Assembly (NCBI GenBank): GCA_017935435.1
Contig: JAGBHP010000026.1
Location: forward strand, 1 to 33,126
Reading direction: 5' to 3'
Length of the DNA: 33,126 nucleotides
Origin: Clostridia bacterium
GTDB taxonomy: Bacteria > Bacillota > Clostridia > UBA1381 > UBA9506
Shown here: positions 14,524 to 21,917 of the stretch, one piece after another
How the letters are laid out: each line of letters begins with the position of its first letter
Numbering within the stretch: the stretch's first letter is position 1
Made by a program: the position numbers and the translations under genes
Notes under the pieces: generated by a model
Told to the model about the DNA's origin: nothing
Databases searched by the model: none
What the model saw: only the letters and a program-made list of their open reading frames with translations

Positions 14524-15828
14524 TTATTCCATAACCCTAACCATATTATACTGTATGCCGATATTATGGCGCCAACCGCCGTCATCTAAAAAGTCTATAT
14601 CAAGGTCTAACATAAGCATTGCGGCTTCATTATCATTTCCGTGATAATTATTTGTAAGAAGACCGCCTTTTTCTTCGCCGTTTTGCATATATTTAATAGG
14701 CACATCGTTATAAAACTGAATTTTATAATTACTGTTTTCATAAGGGTTAAACGACTCAAATTCAATAAACATATTTTTGCTTTCGTCGGTAAAATGCTGC
14801 ATTTTAAAGGTACCCTTTACCTTTTTACCGTCGGCTTCGGTGATTACGAGTGTTTTTTCACCTGTTTTAACGAACTTATCGTCAATAACCTCGACGATAT
14901 CGGCTTTGTATGCGCCGATGTACTTTTCGTTAAATATAATCCCTGTTTTTTTAAAGCCTGCTTCAATATATTCTGTTTCAATGCCTGTAAGGTCAGGCTC
15001 TTCGGGCGAAGATGTGCCGATATCGGTAACGGAAACAGAAATGCTGATTATTACCTCGTGCAGATTTCCTGCCTTGTCGTTTCCTGTAACGGTTATGCTT
15101 GCAATTCCTTCGGTAAGTATTCCGTCTTTATTTTCAAAAGCCTTTCCCGATGCGTTTGAAATTGATATATTTTCTCGCATATCGGGAAGATTGTAATTTT
15201 TAATTTGATGCTCGTCAAAAATGGAATATTTCATTAAAAACGAAGAAAGTGCGTTAATAAAAACGGGAATTTGCTCGTTTTCGATGTTTGCGTAATACAT
15301 TTTGCCCTCTGCCGTTTCTTCGGCAAACAAAGCGTCTTTTAAATTTCCGACGCCTGCATCAATTACAGTTTCAAAATCCTTGATTTCCTCTTGTTTAAAG
15401 GGGTCATCGTAGATTAGCTTATCGACATTATCTTTGTTAGGGTAACTGTAAGCTACCGCATGGGGCTTTTTTTCCTTGGTGTTATAGTAAATATGCACCG
15501 CTTTGTCTTTTGTGTTGTAGCTTTTAATTTGCAGACGGCTTTCGCTGCCGACCCCATGTTTTTCATAGCTTGTCCTTTCGCTTTTGTCGCCGTCGTATTT
15601 TGTTATAGCTTCTTCTTTATAAAGCTCTTTCCCGTTTGCAGTTAAAGATAAAACTCCGGTAAAAGTAAAATTATCCATTTCGCCTGAGGCAACGTGTGCC
15701 GTTGTTTTTTTAAGGCTTTCTTTTATGGTGTAATATCCGTTGCCGGCAATGATATCGGCAAAGGCGGCACTTGCTGCTAAAAGCAAGCCGAGCACAAGCG
15801 ATAGCGTTGTTATCATTTTTTTATTCAT
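14524..15828 (-). CDS. Unrecognised secreted protein, 434 residues
   Basis: I do not recognise this family. The signal peptide is clear: MNKKMITTLSLVLGLLLAAS then AAFAD, with cleavage after about residue 24. The mature part is rich in charged residues and beta-strand-like, with YYTIKESLKKTTAHVASGEM, FTFTGVLSLTANGK and a C-terminal half that reads like a lipocalin/LolA-type sheet (TGIIFNEKYIGAYKADIVEV; KGTFKMQHF). No membrane anchor, sortase signal, catalytic motif or stalk domain is seen. A strong AGGAGG site precedes the ATG. It lies on the same strand as the ABC/two-component operon, separated from it by the MITE-like repeat, so a link is possible but unproven. Confidence 0.8.
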   Translation of the reverse strand: MNKKMITTLSLVLGLLLAASAAFADIIAGNGYYTIKESLKKTTAHVASGEMDNFTFTGVLSLTANGKELYKEEAITKYDGDKSERTSYEKHGVGSESRLQIKSYNTKDKAVHIYYNTKEKKPHAVAYSYPNKDNVDKLIYDDPFKQEEIKDFETVIDAGVGNLKDALFAEETAEGKMYYANIENEQIPVFINALSSFLMKYSIFDEHQIKNYNLPDMRENISISNASGKAFENKDGILTEGIASITVTGNDKAGNLHEVIISISVSVTDIGTSSPEEPDLTGIETEYIEAGFKKTGIIFNEKYIGAYKADIVEVIDDKFVKTGEKTLVITEADGKKVKGTFKMQHFTDESKNMFIEFESFNPYENSNYKIQFYNDVPIKYMQNGEEKGGLLTNNYHGNDNEAAMLMLDLDIDFLDDGGWRHNIGIQYNMVRVME

Positions 15829-16014
15829 ATCTTTTTCCTCCTCATTTTTTACCGCAAAAATTTTCTTGGTTAAGTTTATAATAAAATATACACTTTAACA
15901 ATCGCTAAACAAAATCTTAAAAATTTATTAAATGATGTTAAAATTTCATAAAAAGGTATATTTTAGTTTGGTTCTACATAGAATTTAATATAAATTACCA
16001 AGGAGGGCAAAAAA

Positions 16015-16335
16015 ATGATTGAAAAACTAAAGGTAACATACGAAAAAATTATGGACAAATATATGCAAAAGGTGAATTTAAAAAAAGAGCAAAAGGAAAG
16101 GGAAGATATTTCGGGCGAGCTTTTAAGCCTGATAAGTGAGGCTAAGGAAAACTTAAATGCCGCAAGAAATAATTTTAATTTTGCTTCAGATGACAGCTTG
16201 CTTGAGTACAGAATATATGAGCTAAAAGCGGCAGAATCGAGGCTTGGATATTTTCTTAAAATGGCAAAGGAAAAAAATATATCAAATGATGCAGTAAAGA
16301 TTTTGCCTTGTGAGGAAGGAAGTGCTTGCCTGTGA
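16015..16335 (+). CDS. DUF2508 (YaaL-like) protein
   Basis: 106 residues, mainly helical: a basic first helix (MIEKLKVTYEKIMDKYMQKVNLKKEQKER) precedes a conserved region with LLSLISEAKENLNAARNNF and LEYRIYELKAAESRLGYFL. This pattern and the bofA neighbour match the DUF2508/YaaL family, found beside bofA in endospore formers. The function is unknown. The ribosome site AAGGAGGG is strong. It overlaps the next gene. Confidence 0.85.
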   Translation: MIEKLKVTYEKIMDKYMQKVNLKKEQKEREDISGELLSLISEAKENLNAARNNFNFASDDSLLEYRIYELKAAESRLGYFLKMAKEKNISNDAVKILPCEEGSACL

Positions 16336-16598
16336 CGTTTTTCGAGGCGGCGGCTTACGTTTTGGGCGTTGGACTTTTGCTTGTTTTAATAAGAATTTTC
16401 ATAAAACCTATTAAAACCTGCCTGATTTTAACGATTAATTCCGTTTTGGGCGGTGTGGGGCTTTACATATTCAATCTTTTTGGAATAAAATTCGGACTAA
16501 CCCTCGGAATTAACATTGTAACAAGTGCAGTTTGTGGACTTTTGGGTATTCCGGGGTTATTGACGCTTGTTTTTTTAAAGGTTTTGCTTTGCGTGTAA
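16332..16598 (+). CDS. BofA-like membrane protein (pro-sigma-K processing inhibitor family)
   Basis: 88 residues, with three hydrophobic stretches (about 5-25, 30-50, 60-85) and the family features KPIKTCLILTINSVLGG and GINIVTSAVCGLLGIPG. In B. subtilis BofA holds the SpoIVFB protease inactive in the outer forespore membrane until the sigma-K checkpoint. The chosen GTG start overlaps the upstream stop as GTGA; a TTG at 16326 is equally in frame and closer to the GGAAGGAAG site. The pairing with a DUF2508 gene is the usual one. Confidence 0.88.
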   Translation: MTFFEAAAYVLGVGLLLVLIRIFIKPIKTCLILTINSVLGGVGLYIFNLFGIKFGLTLGINIVTSAVCGLLGIPGLLTLVFLKVLLCV

Positions 16599-16613
16599 AT
16601 GCATTTTTAAGAT

Positions 16614-16642
16614 TTGACATTTTTTACTTTTGATGATATAAT
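16614..16642 (+). promoter_or_regulatory. Consensus sigma-A promoter of the DNA glycosylase gene
   Basis: TTGACA (16614-16619) and TATAAT (16637-16642) are spaced 17 bases. This is the closest to consensus on the plus strand of this window. Confidence 0.85.
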
Positions 16643-16675
16643 TTTTAAAAATCTATTTGAAAATAAGAAAATTTG

Positions 16676-16694
16676 AGCCACATTACGTGTGGCT
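16676..16694 (+). terminator. Leader hairpin with T-rich tail before the DNA glycosylase
   Basis: A 7-bp stem AGCCACA/TGTGGCT with loop TTACG is followed by ATTTTCTTTTT and then the ribosome site. It lies downstream of the promoter and so would be in the transcript. It may be a weak terminator or attenuator, or the end of the bofA transcript. Confidence 0.4.
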
Positions 16695-16714
16695 ATTTTC
16701 TTTTTGGAGGAAAA

Positions 16715-17212
16715 ATGACAAAAGAACCTGAAAGAATAACGCACCCGATACCGCCTTTTTACAACGAAAATTCCAAAATTTTGATTTTGGGAAGCTTTCC
16801 GTCAGTAAAATCACGTGAGCAGATGTTTTTTTACGGTCATCCGCAAAACAGATTCTGGCGTGTTTTAGCAGGCGTGTTTGAAAAAGATGTTCCAAAAAGT
16901 ATTGAAGAAAAAAAGACTCTTTTAGACGAATGTAATGTCGCTTTGTGGGACGTTTTGGCAGAATGTGAGATTTTGGGAAGTGCCGACAGTACTATTAAAA
17001 ATGTAAAAGCTAACGATTTGAGCAAAATATTAAAAACGGCGGATATCCGTTTGGTGTACACAAACGGAAAAACCGCCGAAAAATACTATAATAAATTTTT
17101 AAAAAGTAAGTATCAGGTAAAAATGATTTCTCTTCCGTCAACCTCGCCTGCAAATGCGGCAAAAAGCCTTGAAAAGTTAATTTGTGAGTGGCAGATAATT
17201 AAAGATTTTTAA
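16715..17212 (+). CDS. DNA glycosylase, family 6 (hypoxanthine/uracil-DNA glycosylase)
   Basis: 165 residues from ATG 16715, which has GGAGG seven bases upstream; an earlier in-frame TTG at 16673 lies inside the leader hairpin and has no ribosome site. It belongs to the uracil-DNA glycosylase superfamily: ILILGSFPSVKSRE (motif 1), FFYGHPQNRFW, ALWDVLAECE and the late LPSTSPANA motif, a pattern typical of single-domain hypoxanthine-DNA glycosylases that remove deaminated adenine. Mug-like activity on mismatches is an alternative. It converges on the MFS gene and overlaps it by 14 bases. Confidence 0.85.
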   Translation: MTKEPERITHPIPPFYNENSKILILGSFPSVKSREQMFFYGHPQNRFWRVLAGVFEKDVPKSIEEKKTLLDECNVALWDVLAECEILGSADSTIKNVKANDLSKILKTADIRLVYTNGKTAEKYYNKFLKSKYQVKMISLPSTSPANAAKSLEKLICEWQIIKDF

Positions 17213-18461
17213 GCTCTTGTTCTCTTTTTTTCTTTGATTTAAACTTAAAAACCAAAAGACCGACAAGTGCCATAAACGGAAAAATTCCGCCTGAAAGTAT
17301 GCCAATTCTTAAAGCAAGCTGTTCTGCGGTGAGTGACAATTTAGCGGCAAAATCTGCACAAAACGGCCATTTTGCAGCTAAATCAACAACGGCTCCTATA
17401 AGCCATGGTGCTGACGAGCAGCCTGCGTCTCCGCCACCGGCGAGTATTGCAAACATAAGTGTTCCGCCGTAAGGAAAATGTTCGGCACACATTGTAAGCG
17501 TGCAGGGCCAGAGCAGACTTACCGCAATTCCGCAGATGGCGCAGAAAATAAGCGAAAAAACAGGGTAGGGCGATACTGCAACTGCGATGTAGCAGATAAG
17601 GGCAAGCGATGCACCTGTGATTAAAACGTTTATAACACGAAGCTTTCCGCCAACTTTGGCGTAAAGCGTTCTTCCAAGCCCCATAAATACTGCGAACATA
17701 CACATACCTAAAATGTCGCCTGTTTCCTTGGGAATGGCAAGTCCTTTTTCCATAAATGACGATGCCCACTGCGAAAGACCGATTTCGGTTGCTCCGCCGC
17801 CCAACATAATTAAAAGGGAAAGCAAAAACATAGGCTTAAATATAAAGCTTTTTATGCCGTTGTTGTTTTCGCTCCTTTCGGGCGGTAAAATAGTTGAAAG
17901 CGAAAGCATTATAAGTGAGCTAAATGCTAAAATCGACCAGAAAAGATAAGTAACAAACCAGTTCTGCCTTCCGAAAACTTTTATTAAAAATGTGGTGATA
18001 AGCACAACCGCAACCTGACCCCACGCATAGAAGCTATGCATAATTGACATTGTTGCGGCTTTATTTTCAGCAGGCAGAGCGTTTACAACAGGGCTTAAAA
18101 GTGTTTCCATTATGCCGCCGCCTATTGAAAATAAAAATGTTGCAACAAGTAGTCCTGAAAATGTGTTTTGTGGAAATAAAGCAGGGGATGCACTAAAAAG
18201 TATAAAGCCGATAAGCGCAAGGCTTGCGGCTAAAATCAGGAACCTTTTTACGCCGAATTTATCTGCTAAATATCCAAACAAAAAGTCGCATACAAACTGC
18301 GTAACAAAGTTTACGGAGCATAAAATACCAAGGCTTGCATACGTAAGATTATATATTTCCTTAAGCGGAATAAAAATTATGGGCGTAACGTTTACAATAG
18401 CCGCCATAAGCACGCTTGAAACACAGCACGCATAAAAAGTAAATTTATATTTTTGTGTCAT
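17199..18461 (-). CDS. MFS transporter
   Basis: About 420 residues with 12 hydrophobic helices. The loop between helices 2 and 3 has GYLADKFGVKR, the MFS signature GxLaDrxGrkr. A central charged loop (PPERSENNNG) separates the two halves. The overall look (VNVTPIIFIPLKEIYNL at the start, FGRQNWFVTYLFW, LLWPCTLTMCAEHFP) is like the FucP/sugar subgroup, but no substrate can be assigned. Start chosen at ATG 18459-18461 behind AAAGGAG; an upstream ATG at 18485 is less likely because it precedes that site. It follows yabR on the same strand but past a terminator. Confidence 0.88.
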   Translation of the reverse strand: MTQKYKFTFYACCVSSVLMAAIVNVTPIIFIPLKEIYNLTYASLGILCSVNFVTQFVCDFLFGYLADKFGVKRFLILAASLALIGFILFSASPALFPQNTFSGLLVATFLFSIGGGIMETLLSPVVNALPAENKAATMSIMHSFYAWGQVAVVLITTFLIKVFGRQNWFVTYLFWSILAFSSLIMLSLSTILPPERSENNNGIKSFIFKPMFLLSLLIMLGGGATEIGLSQWASSFMEKGLAIPKETGDILGMCMFAVFMGLGRTLYAKVGGKLRVINVLITGASLALICYIAVAVSPYPVFSLIFCAICGIAVSLLWPCTLTMCAEHFPYGGTLMFAILAGGGDAGCSSAPWLIGAVVDLAAKWPFCADFAAKLSLTAEQLALRIGILSGGIFPFMALVGLLVFKFKSKKKREQELKNL

Positions 18462-18488
18462 TTTTAATTTTCTCCTTTTGCGCATACA

Positions 18489-18516
18489 AAAAAATCCGCA
18501 TATATGCGGATTTTTT
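18489..18516. terminator. Terminator of the yabP-yabQ-divIC-yabR operon
   Basis: A 12-bp stem (AAAAAATCCGCA and its complement, loop TATA) has a T run on the minus strand, 14 bases after the yabR stop. Confidence 0.85.
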
Positions 18517-18530
18517 AATCTTTAAGTTAA

Positions 18531-18977
18531 TTAAAACGAGCCTGATGAACGGCGGTAGCTACTGCCTCTTTTTGACTCAACATTTCTTTTGATATCCTGC
18601 ATTTTTTCATCGCTGTCTTGTTTAAAGCGATTCATCATATCTTCAAATGTCATAGGAGCCGAAGACGCCTTTTTCTCCCAGGAGCCCACAAACGGAGGAC
18701 GGGAAGACTGAGCGGAAGCTTTTTTTTGCTGTTTCCTTTCTTCTAAGATAGCCTGCTTTATGGAAAGGCTGATTTTGCCGTTTGCTTCAATTGTAAGAAT
18801 TTTAGCTTTGACTGTATCGCCGACCTTTACGTGGTCATTGATGTCTTTAACGTACTCGGGTGCAATTTCTGAGATATGTACCAAGCCGTTTTTACCTTCA
18901 CCTAAATCCATAAAAGCTCCGAAAGGCATAATTCCTGTAATTTTGCCTTCAACAATTTTTCCTGCTTCTAAAAGCAT
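18531..18977 (-). CDS. yabR: S1-domain RNA-binding protein, YabR-like
   Basis: 148 residues from the ATG at 18975-18977 (a GAGGAGG site lies about 11 bases upstream; a TTG at 19013 would add 12 residues). The S1 domain spans about 1-75: GKIVEGKITGIMPFGAFMDL, GLVHISEIA, VKVGDTVKAKIL and ISLSIKQA. The tail is basic and Ser/Arg-rich (RGSSYRRSSGSF) and probably disordered. In B. subtilis yabR follows divIC as it does here. Its exact RNA target is not known. Confidence 0.9.
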   Translation of the reverse strand: MLLEAGKIVEGKITGIMPFGAFMDLGEGKNGLVHISEIAPEYVKDINDHVKVGDTVKAKILTIEANGKISLSIKQAILEERKQQKKASAQSSRPPFVGSWEKKASSAPMTFEDMMNRFKQDSDEKMQDIKRNVESKRGSSYRRSSGSF

Positions 18978-19050
18978 ACTGTATGTTTCCTCCTCAAAAC
19001 CTGTTGCGTGCAACCTGATTTTTTTATATTATTATTTTTTTACTTAAAAA

Positions 19051-19341
19051 CTATTTAGAAGAATCGATGAAAACCTTCTCGTGCGGCTTCATATAGTCAA
19101 GCTTTTCCCTTGCAACACGCTCGGCATATTCATAGGTTTTTGAAGCCTCAAGCTCCGATTCAAGCTCTTTATGAACACGCTTTGCCGCATCAACCTGAGC
19201 GTTTACTGCATCAAGCTCGTGGTTGAGGCGCGCGATATCAAACTGCTGACCGATGAGCAGTACGCAAATATATACAATTATAAAACAAACTAAAATCTTT
19301 TTTAAAAAGGTTTTTAAAGAATTTGTTTTCTTTTTCTTCAC
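19051..19341 (-). CDS. divIC: Septum formation initiator DivIC/FtsB family
   Basis: 96 residues from a GTG start behind GGAGC. A short basic N-terminus leads to one membrane helix (about 15-32) and a coiled coil (QFDIARLNHELDAVNAQV and onward), then the conserved YAERVAREKLDYMKPHE. The bitopic protein pairs with FtsL-type partners at the division site. The order yabP, yabQ, divIC, yabR supports the DivIC name over other FtsB-like proteins. Confidence 0.93.
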   Translation of the reverse strand: MKKKKTNSLKTFLKKILVCFIIVYICVLLIGQQFDIARLNHELDAVNAQVDAAKRVHKELESELEASKTYEYAERVAREKLDYMKPHEKVFIDSSK

Positions 19342-19365
19342 TTTTTTCTGCTCCGTTTCAGTAGA

Positions 19366-19866
19366 TTATCTCTTTCTAAAATTTTTGTGTGCTACTCTAA
19401 AAGTAAAATGCATCTTTTTGACTATTTTACCACGGATAGAATTTACCATTTTAAAAAAAGGTCTAAAAATGCACATAATACCTTCAAATACTATATTATA
19501 CAAGAAAATGAGCGGTGTCAATAGGATTTTGAAAAAAAGTTTAAAAATTTTGAAAAAAATACGTAAAATTAACTCAAAAATGACCAAAATCGGTTTACTC
19601 AGCGTAAATTTGTATAAAATACTGCCCAAAAACACACCTAAAAATTCGTACCACCTGATTTGTCCGTTGTTTGCAAAAAAAATCACGGCAAACATTATAA
19701 TTGCACATAAAATCCAGAAGATTATGTCGGTTATATCGATGAAAATCCTGAAATTTTCACTTTTTTTCCTCAACAAATAAAATAAATCGCCGACAAATCC
19801 TATAAAAATGCCTGAAAGTACAGAAAAAAGAAAAACCACAGCCTCATGCGTAACGCCTAAATTCAT
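19366..19866 (-). CDS. yabQ: Spore cortex biosynthesis protein YabQ
   Basis: 166 residues. Helices at about 8-28, 45-65 and 70-95 plus a long hydrophobic/basic helix region rich in Phe (LILRIFFKIFKLFFKILLTP). The start VVFLFSVLSGIFIGFVGDLFY and RWYEFLGVFLGSILY match YabQ. In B. subtilis it sits in the outer forespore membrane and is needed for cortex formation. An AAAGGTGAG site precedes the ATG. Third member of the conserved sporulation block by homology and position. Confidence 0.9.
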   Translation of the reverse strand: MNLGVTHEAVVFLFSVLSGIFIGFVGDLFYLLRKKSENFRIFIDITDIIFWILCAIIMFAVIFFANNGQIRWYEFLGVFLGSILYKFTLSKPILVIFELILRIFFKIFKLFFKILLTPLIFLYNIVFEGIMCIFRPFFKMVNSIRGKIVKKMHFTFRVAHKNFRKR

Positions 19867-19886
19867 TTGCTCACCTTTTTTCCTTA

Positions 19887-20150
19887 TTATTTAAACATTT
19901 TTGTAAAAAATCCGCCTGAGTTTTTTTTGCCTGAAAGCTTATCTGTATATGTAATGCTTAAAATTTCACCTGTTATGGAAAGCTCTCCGTCATCTACGCT
20001 GAGTTTTTGAATGTGTAAATCTTCGCCCTCTATAATGAGTCCGTCTTCTTCGGTTATGAGCATAATTTTTTCTTCATCAAACGATTCTACATCTACTACC
20101 GCAGTAACTTTCAGGCTCTGCCTGTTTTCTAACATCAGATTGTGTTGCAT
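19887..20150 (-). CDS. yabP: Sporulation protein YabP
   Basis: 87 residues from ATG 20148-20150, which follows GGGGAG by 7 bases; an ATG at 20165 is further from a ribosome site. Features: NRQSLKVTAVVDVESFDEE, ITEEDGLIIEGEDLHIQKL and ELSITGEILSITYTD, typical of the YabP/YqfC beta-rich family. YabP acts with YabQ in cortex/coat assembly. First gene of the block, behind a sigma-E-like promoter at 20185-20213. Confidence 0.92.
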   Translation of the reverse strand: MQHNLMLENRQSLKVTAVVDVESFDEEKIMLITEEDGLIIEGEDLHIQKLSVDDGELSITGEILSITYTDKLSGKKNSGGFFTKMFK

Positions 20151-20184
20151 AGCGCATCTCCCCATTTTTTATTTTTGTGTTAAT

Positions 20185-20213
20185 ATTTTATGAATTTCGT
20201 GTACGTGTTATGA
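20185..20213 (-). promoter_or_regulatory. Candidate sigma-E sporulation promoter of yabP
   Basis: On the minus strand TCATAAC (20207-20213) and CATAAAAT (20185-20192) are spaced 14 bases, close to the sigma-E pattern (KMATATT, 14-15 bases, CATACAMT). yabP and yabQ belong to the sigma-E regulon in B. subtilis. Confidence 0.55.
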
Positions 20214-20231
20214 CTTTTGCCTAATTTATGA

Positions 20232-20260
20232 TTGACTAAAATTTCAAAAAATGCTACAAT
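20232..20260 (+). promoter_or_regulatory. Sigma-A promoter of the SAM methyltransferase
   Basis: TTGACT (20232-20237) and TACAAT (20255-20260) are spaced 17 bases, about 40 bases before the start codon and divergent from the sigma-E-like site. Confidence 0.7.
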
Positions 20261-20297
20261 TTAGGTAAGAAAAAAGTATAAAAGGGGTTTATTATAG

Positions 20298-21170
20298 ATG
20301 TGGCTTGCAGATAAATGGGAAAGTTATGAGGTTTTGGGTACAGGTGGCGGCGAAAAGCTCGAAAAATGGGGAGATTATGTTTTAAGAAGACCTGACCCGC
20401 AAACTGTATGGAAAATTGACGAAAAAAATCCTTTATGGAAAAGCGTAGACGGACATTATCACAGAAGCAATAAAGGCGGCGGAAGCTGGGAATTTAAAAA
20501 TAAGCTTCCCGAAAGCTGGAATATAGATTTTAAGCCTCTTGGCATAAAATTTATAATTCGTCCGACAGGCTTTAAGCACACAGGTCTTTTTCCTGAACAG
20601 GCGACAAACTGGGTTTGGTTTTCAGAACTTATAAAAAAAGCGAACCGCCCGATAAATGTTTTAAATCTTTTTGCCTACACAGGCGGCGCAAGTGTTGCGG
20701 CAGCTTCAGCAGGTGCAAGCGTATGCCATGTGGATTCTTCTAAAGGGATGGTTACGTGGGCAAAGGATAACCTCGCTTTATCTGGTCTTGGCGACAAACC
20801 CGTGCGCTTTATAGTTGATGACGTAAATAAATTTGTAGAGCGTGAAATAAGACGCGGCAAAAAATATGATGCAGTTATTATGGATCCGCCGTCATACGGA
20901 AGAGGCCCGGGGGGAGAGCTTTGGAAAATTGAAGATGAGCTATATCCGCTTGTTACAAAATGTATGGAGGTTTTATCGGATAATCCTCTGTTTTTCCTTA
21001 TAAATTCATACACAACGGGGCTTGCGCCGAGTGTGCTTGAAAACATTTTAAAGCTTACAATGAGGGAAAAATTCGGTGGAAGCGCAAAATCTGATGAAAT
21101 AGGGCTTCCTGTAAAAAATTCCGATATTGTACTTCCGTGCGGAGCATCGGGCAGATGGCAGGCGGAGTAA
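20298..21170 (+). CDS. Class I SAM-dependent methyltransferase (RlmI/RlmK-like)
   Basis: 290 residues. The Rossmann methyltransferase core starts near residue 115: NLFAYTGGASVAAASAGA (SAM-binding loop), VCHVDSSKGMVTWAKDN (acidic loop), VDDVNKF and the catalytic-type VIMDPPSYGRG. The N-terminal part (GWEFKN-like, GLFPEQATNW) is the usual substrate-side domain of this group. Relatives methylate 23S rRNA cytosine or guanine; the site here is unknown, and the N-terminal PUA domain of RlmI is missing. The ribosome site AAAGGGG is about 10 bases upstream. Confidence 0.85.
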   Translation: MWLADKWESYEVLGTGGGEKLEKWGDYVLRRPDPQTVWKIDEKNPLWKSVDGHYHRSNKGGGSWEFKNKLPESWNIDFKPLGIKFIIRPTGFKHTGLFPEQATNWVWFSELIKKANRPINVLNLFAYTGGASVAAASAGASVCHVDSSKGMVTWAKDNLALSGLGDKPVRFIVDDVNKFVEREIRRGKKYDAVIMDPPSYGRGPGGELWKIEDELYPLVTKCMEVLSDNPLFFLINSYTTGLAPSVLENILKLTMREKFGGSAKSDEIGLPVKNSDIVLPCGASGRWQAE

Positions 21171-21212
21171 AACTAATAAAAAAACAAAATAAAAGGGAAA
21201 GGATGAAGTAAA

Positions 21213-21902
21213 ATGAGAAACGAAAGAATTTTAGTAGTTGATGATGACAGAAATATTTGCGAACTTATAAGACTTTATCTTGAAAAGGAAGGCTTTTCGG
21301 TTGTGCTTGCCTATGACGGTCAGGCGGCAATTGATTTATTTAAGGAAAATACCCCGTCGGTTGTTCTTTTAGATGTTATGCTTCCTAAAATGGACGGCTT
21401 TCAGGTTTGCCGTGAAATCCGCAGAATAAGTAATATCCCGATTATTATGCTCACCGCAAAAGGCGAAACCTTTGATAAGGTTTTGGGCTTGGAATTGGGC
21501 GCTGATGACTATATGGTAAAACCGTTTGAAAACAAAGAGCTTGTTGCACGCATAAAAGCGGTTTTAAGACGCTATGACCCGAAGGATAATTCGGATAAGG
21601 AAATCGTTTACCCAAATATTGTAATTAATCTTTCAAACTACGAGCTTAAAATTAACGGCAAAAACATTGATATTCCGCCAAAAGAGCTTGAGCTTTTATA
21701 CTTTTTGGCAACAAACCCAAATAAAGTGTTTACACGTGAGCAGCTTTTAGAAACTGTTTGGGGATTTGACTATTTCGGCGACTCAAGAACAGTAGACGTT
21801 CACGTAAAAAGACTGCGTGAAAAATTAGAGCTTGCAGGAGAGGACCAAAGCTGGCAGCTTAAAACAGTCTGGGGCGTTGGATATAAATTTGAAGTAAAAT
21901 AA
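21213..21902 (+). CDS. OmpR/PhoB-family response regulator
   Basis: 229 residues: receiver with the acidic triplet DDD at 10-12, phospho-acceptor D54 in LLDVMLP, the TAKGE switch region and the KPF lysine. The winged helix spans about 130-229, ending WGVGYKFEV. AAAGGATG precedes the ATG. The kinase follows 15 bases on. The pair resembles WalR/PhoP/ResD-type regulators; no target can be named. Confidence 0.95.
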   Translation: MRNERILVVDDDRNICELIRLYLEKEGFSVVLAYDGQAAIDLFKENTPSVVLLDVMLPKMDGFQVCREIRRISNIPIIMLTAKGETFDKVLGLELGADDYMVKPFENKELVARIKAVLRRYDPKDNSDKEIVYPNIVINLSNYELKINGKNIDIPPKELELLYFLATNPNKVFTREQLLETVWGFDYFGDSRTVDVHVKRLREKLELAGEDQSWQLKTVWGVGYKFEVK

Positions 21903-21917
21903 GAGGGGGCAAATTTT

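Noticed and set aside
14641-15159. 172-codon plus-strand frame opposite the secreted protein
   Set aside because: Cys/Phe-rich antisense shadow without a ribosome site; the minus-strand gene has a signal peptide and a strong AGGAGG.
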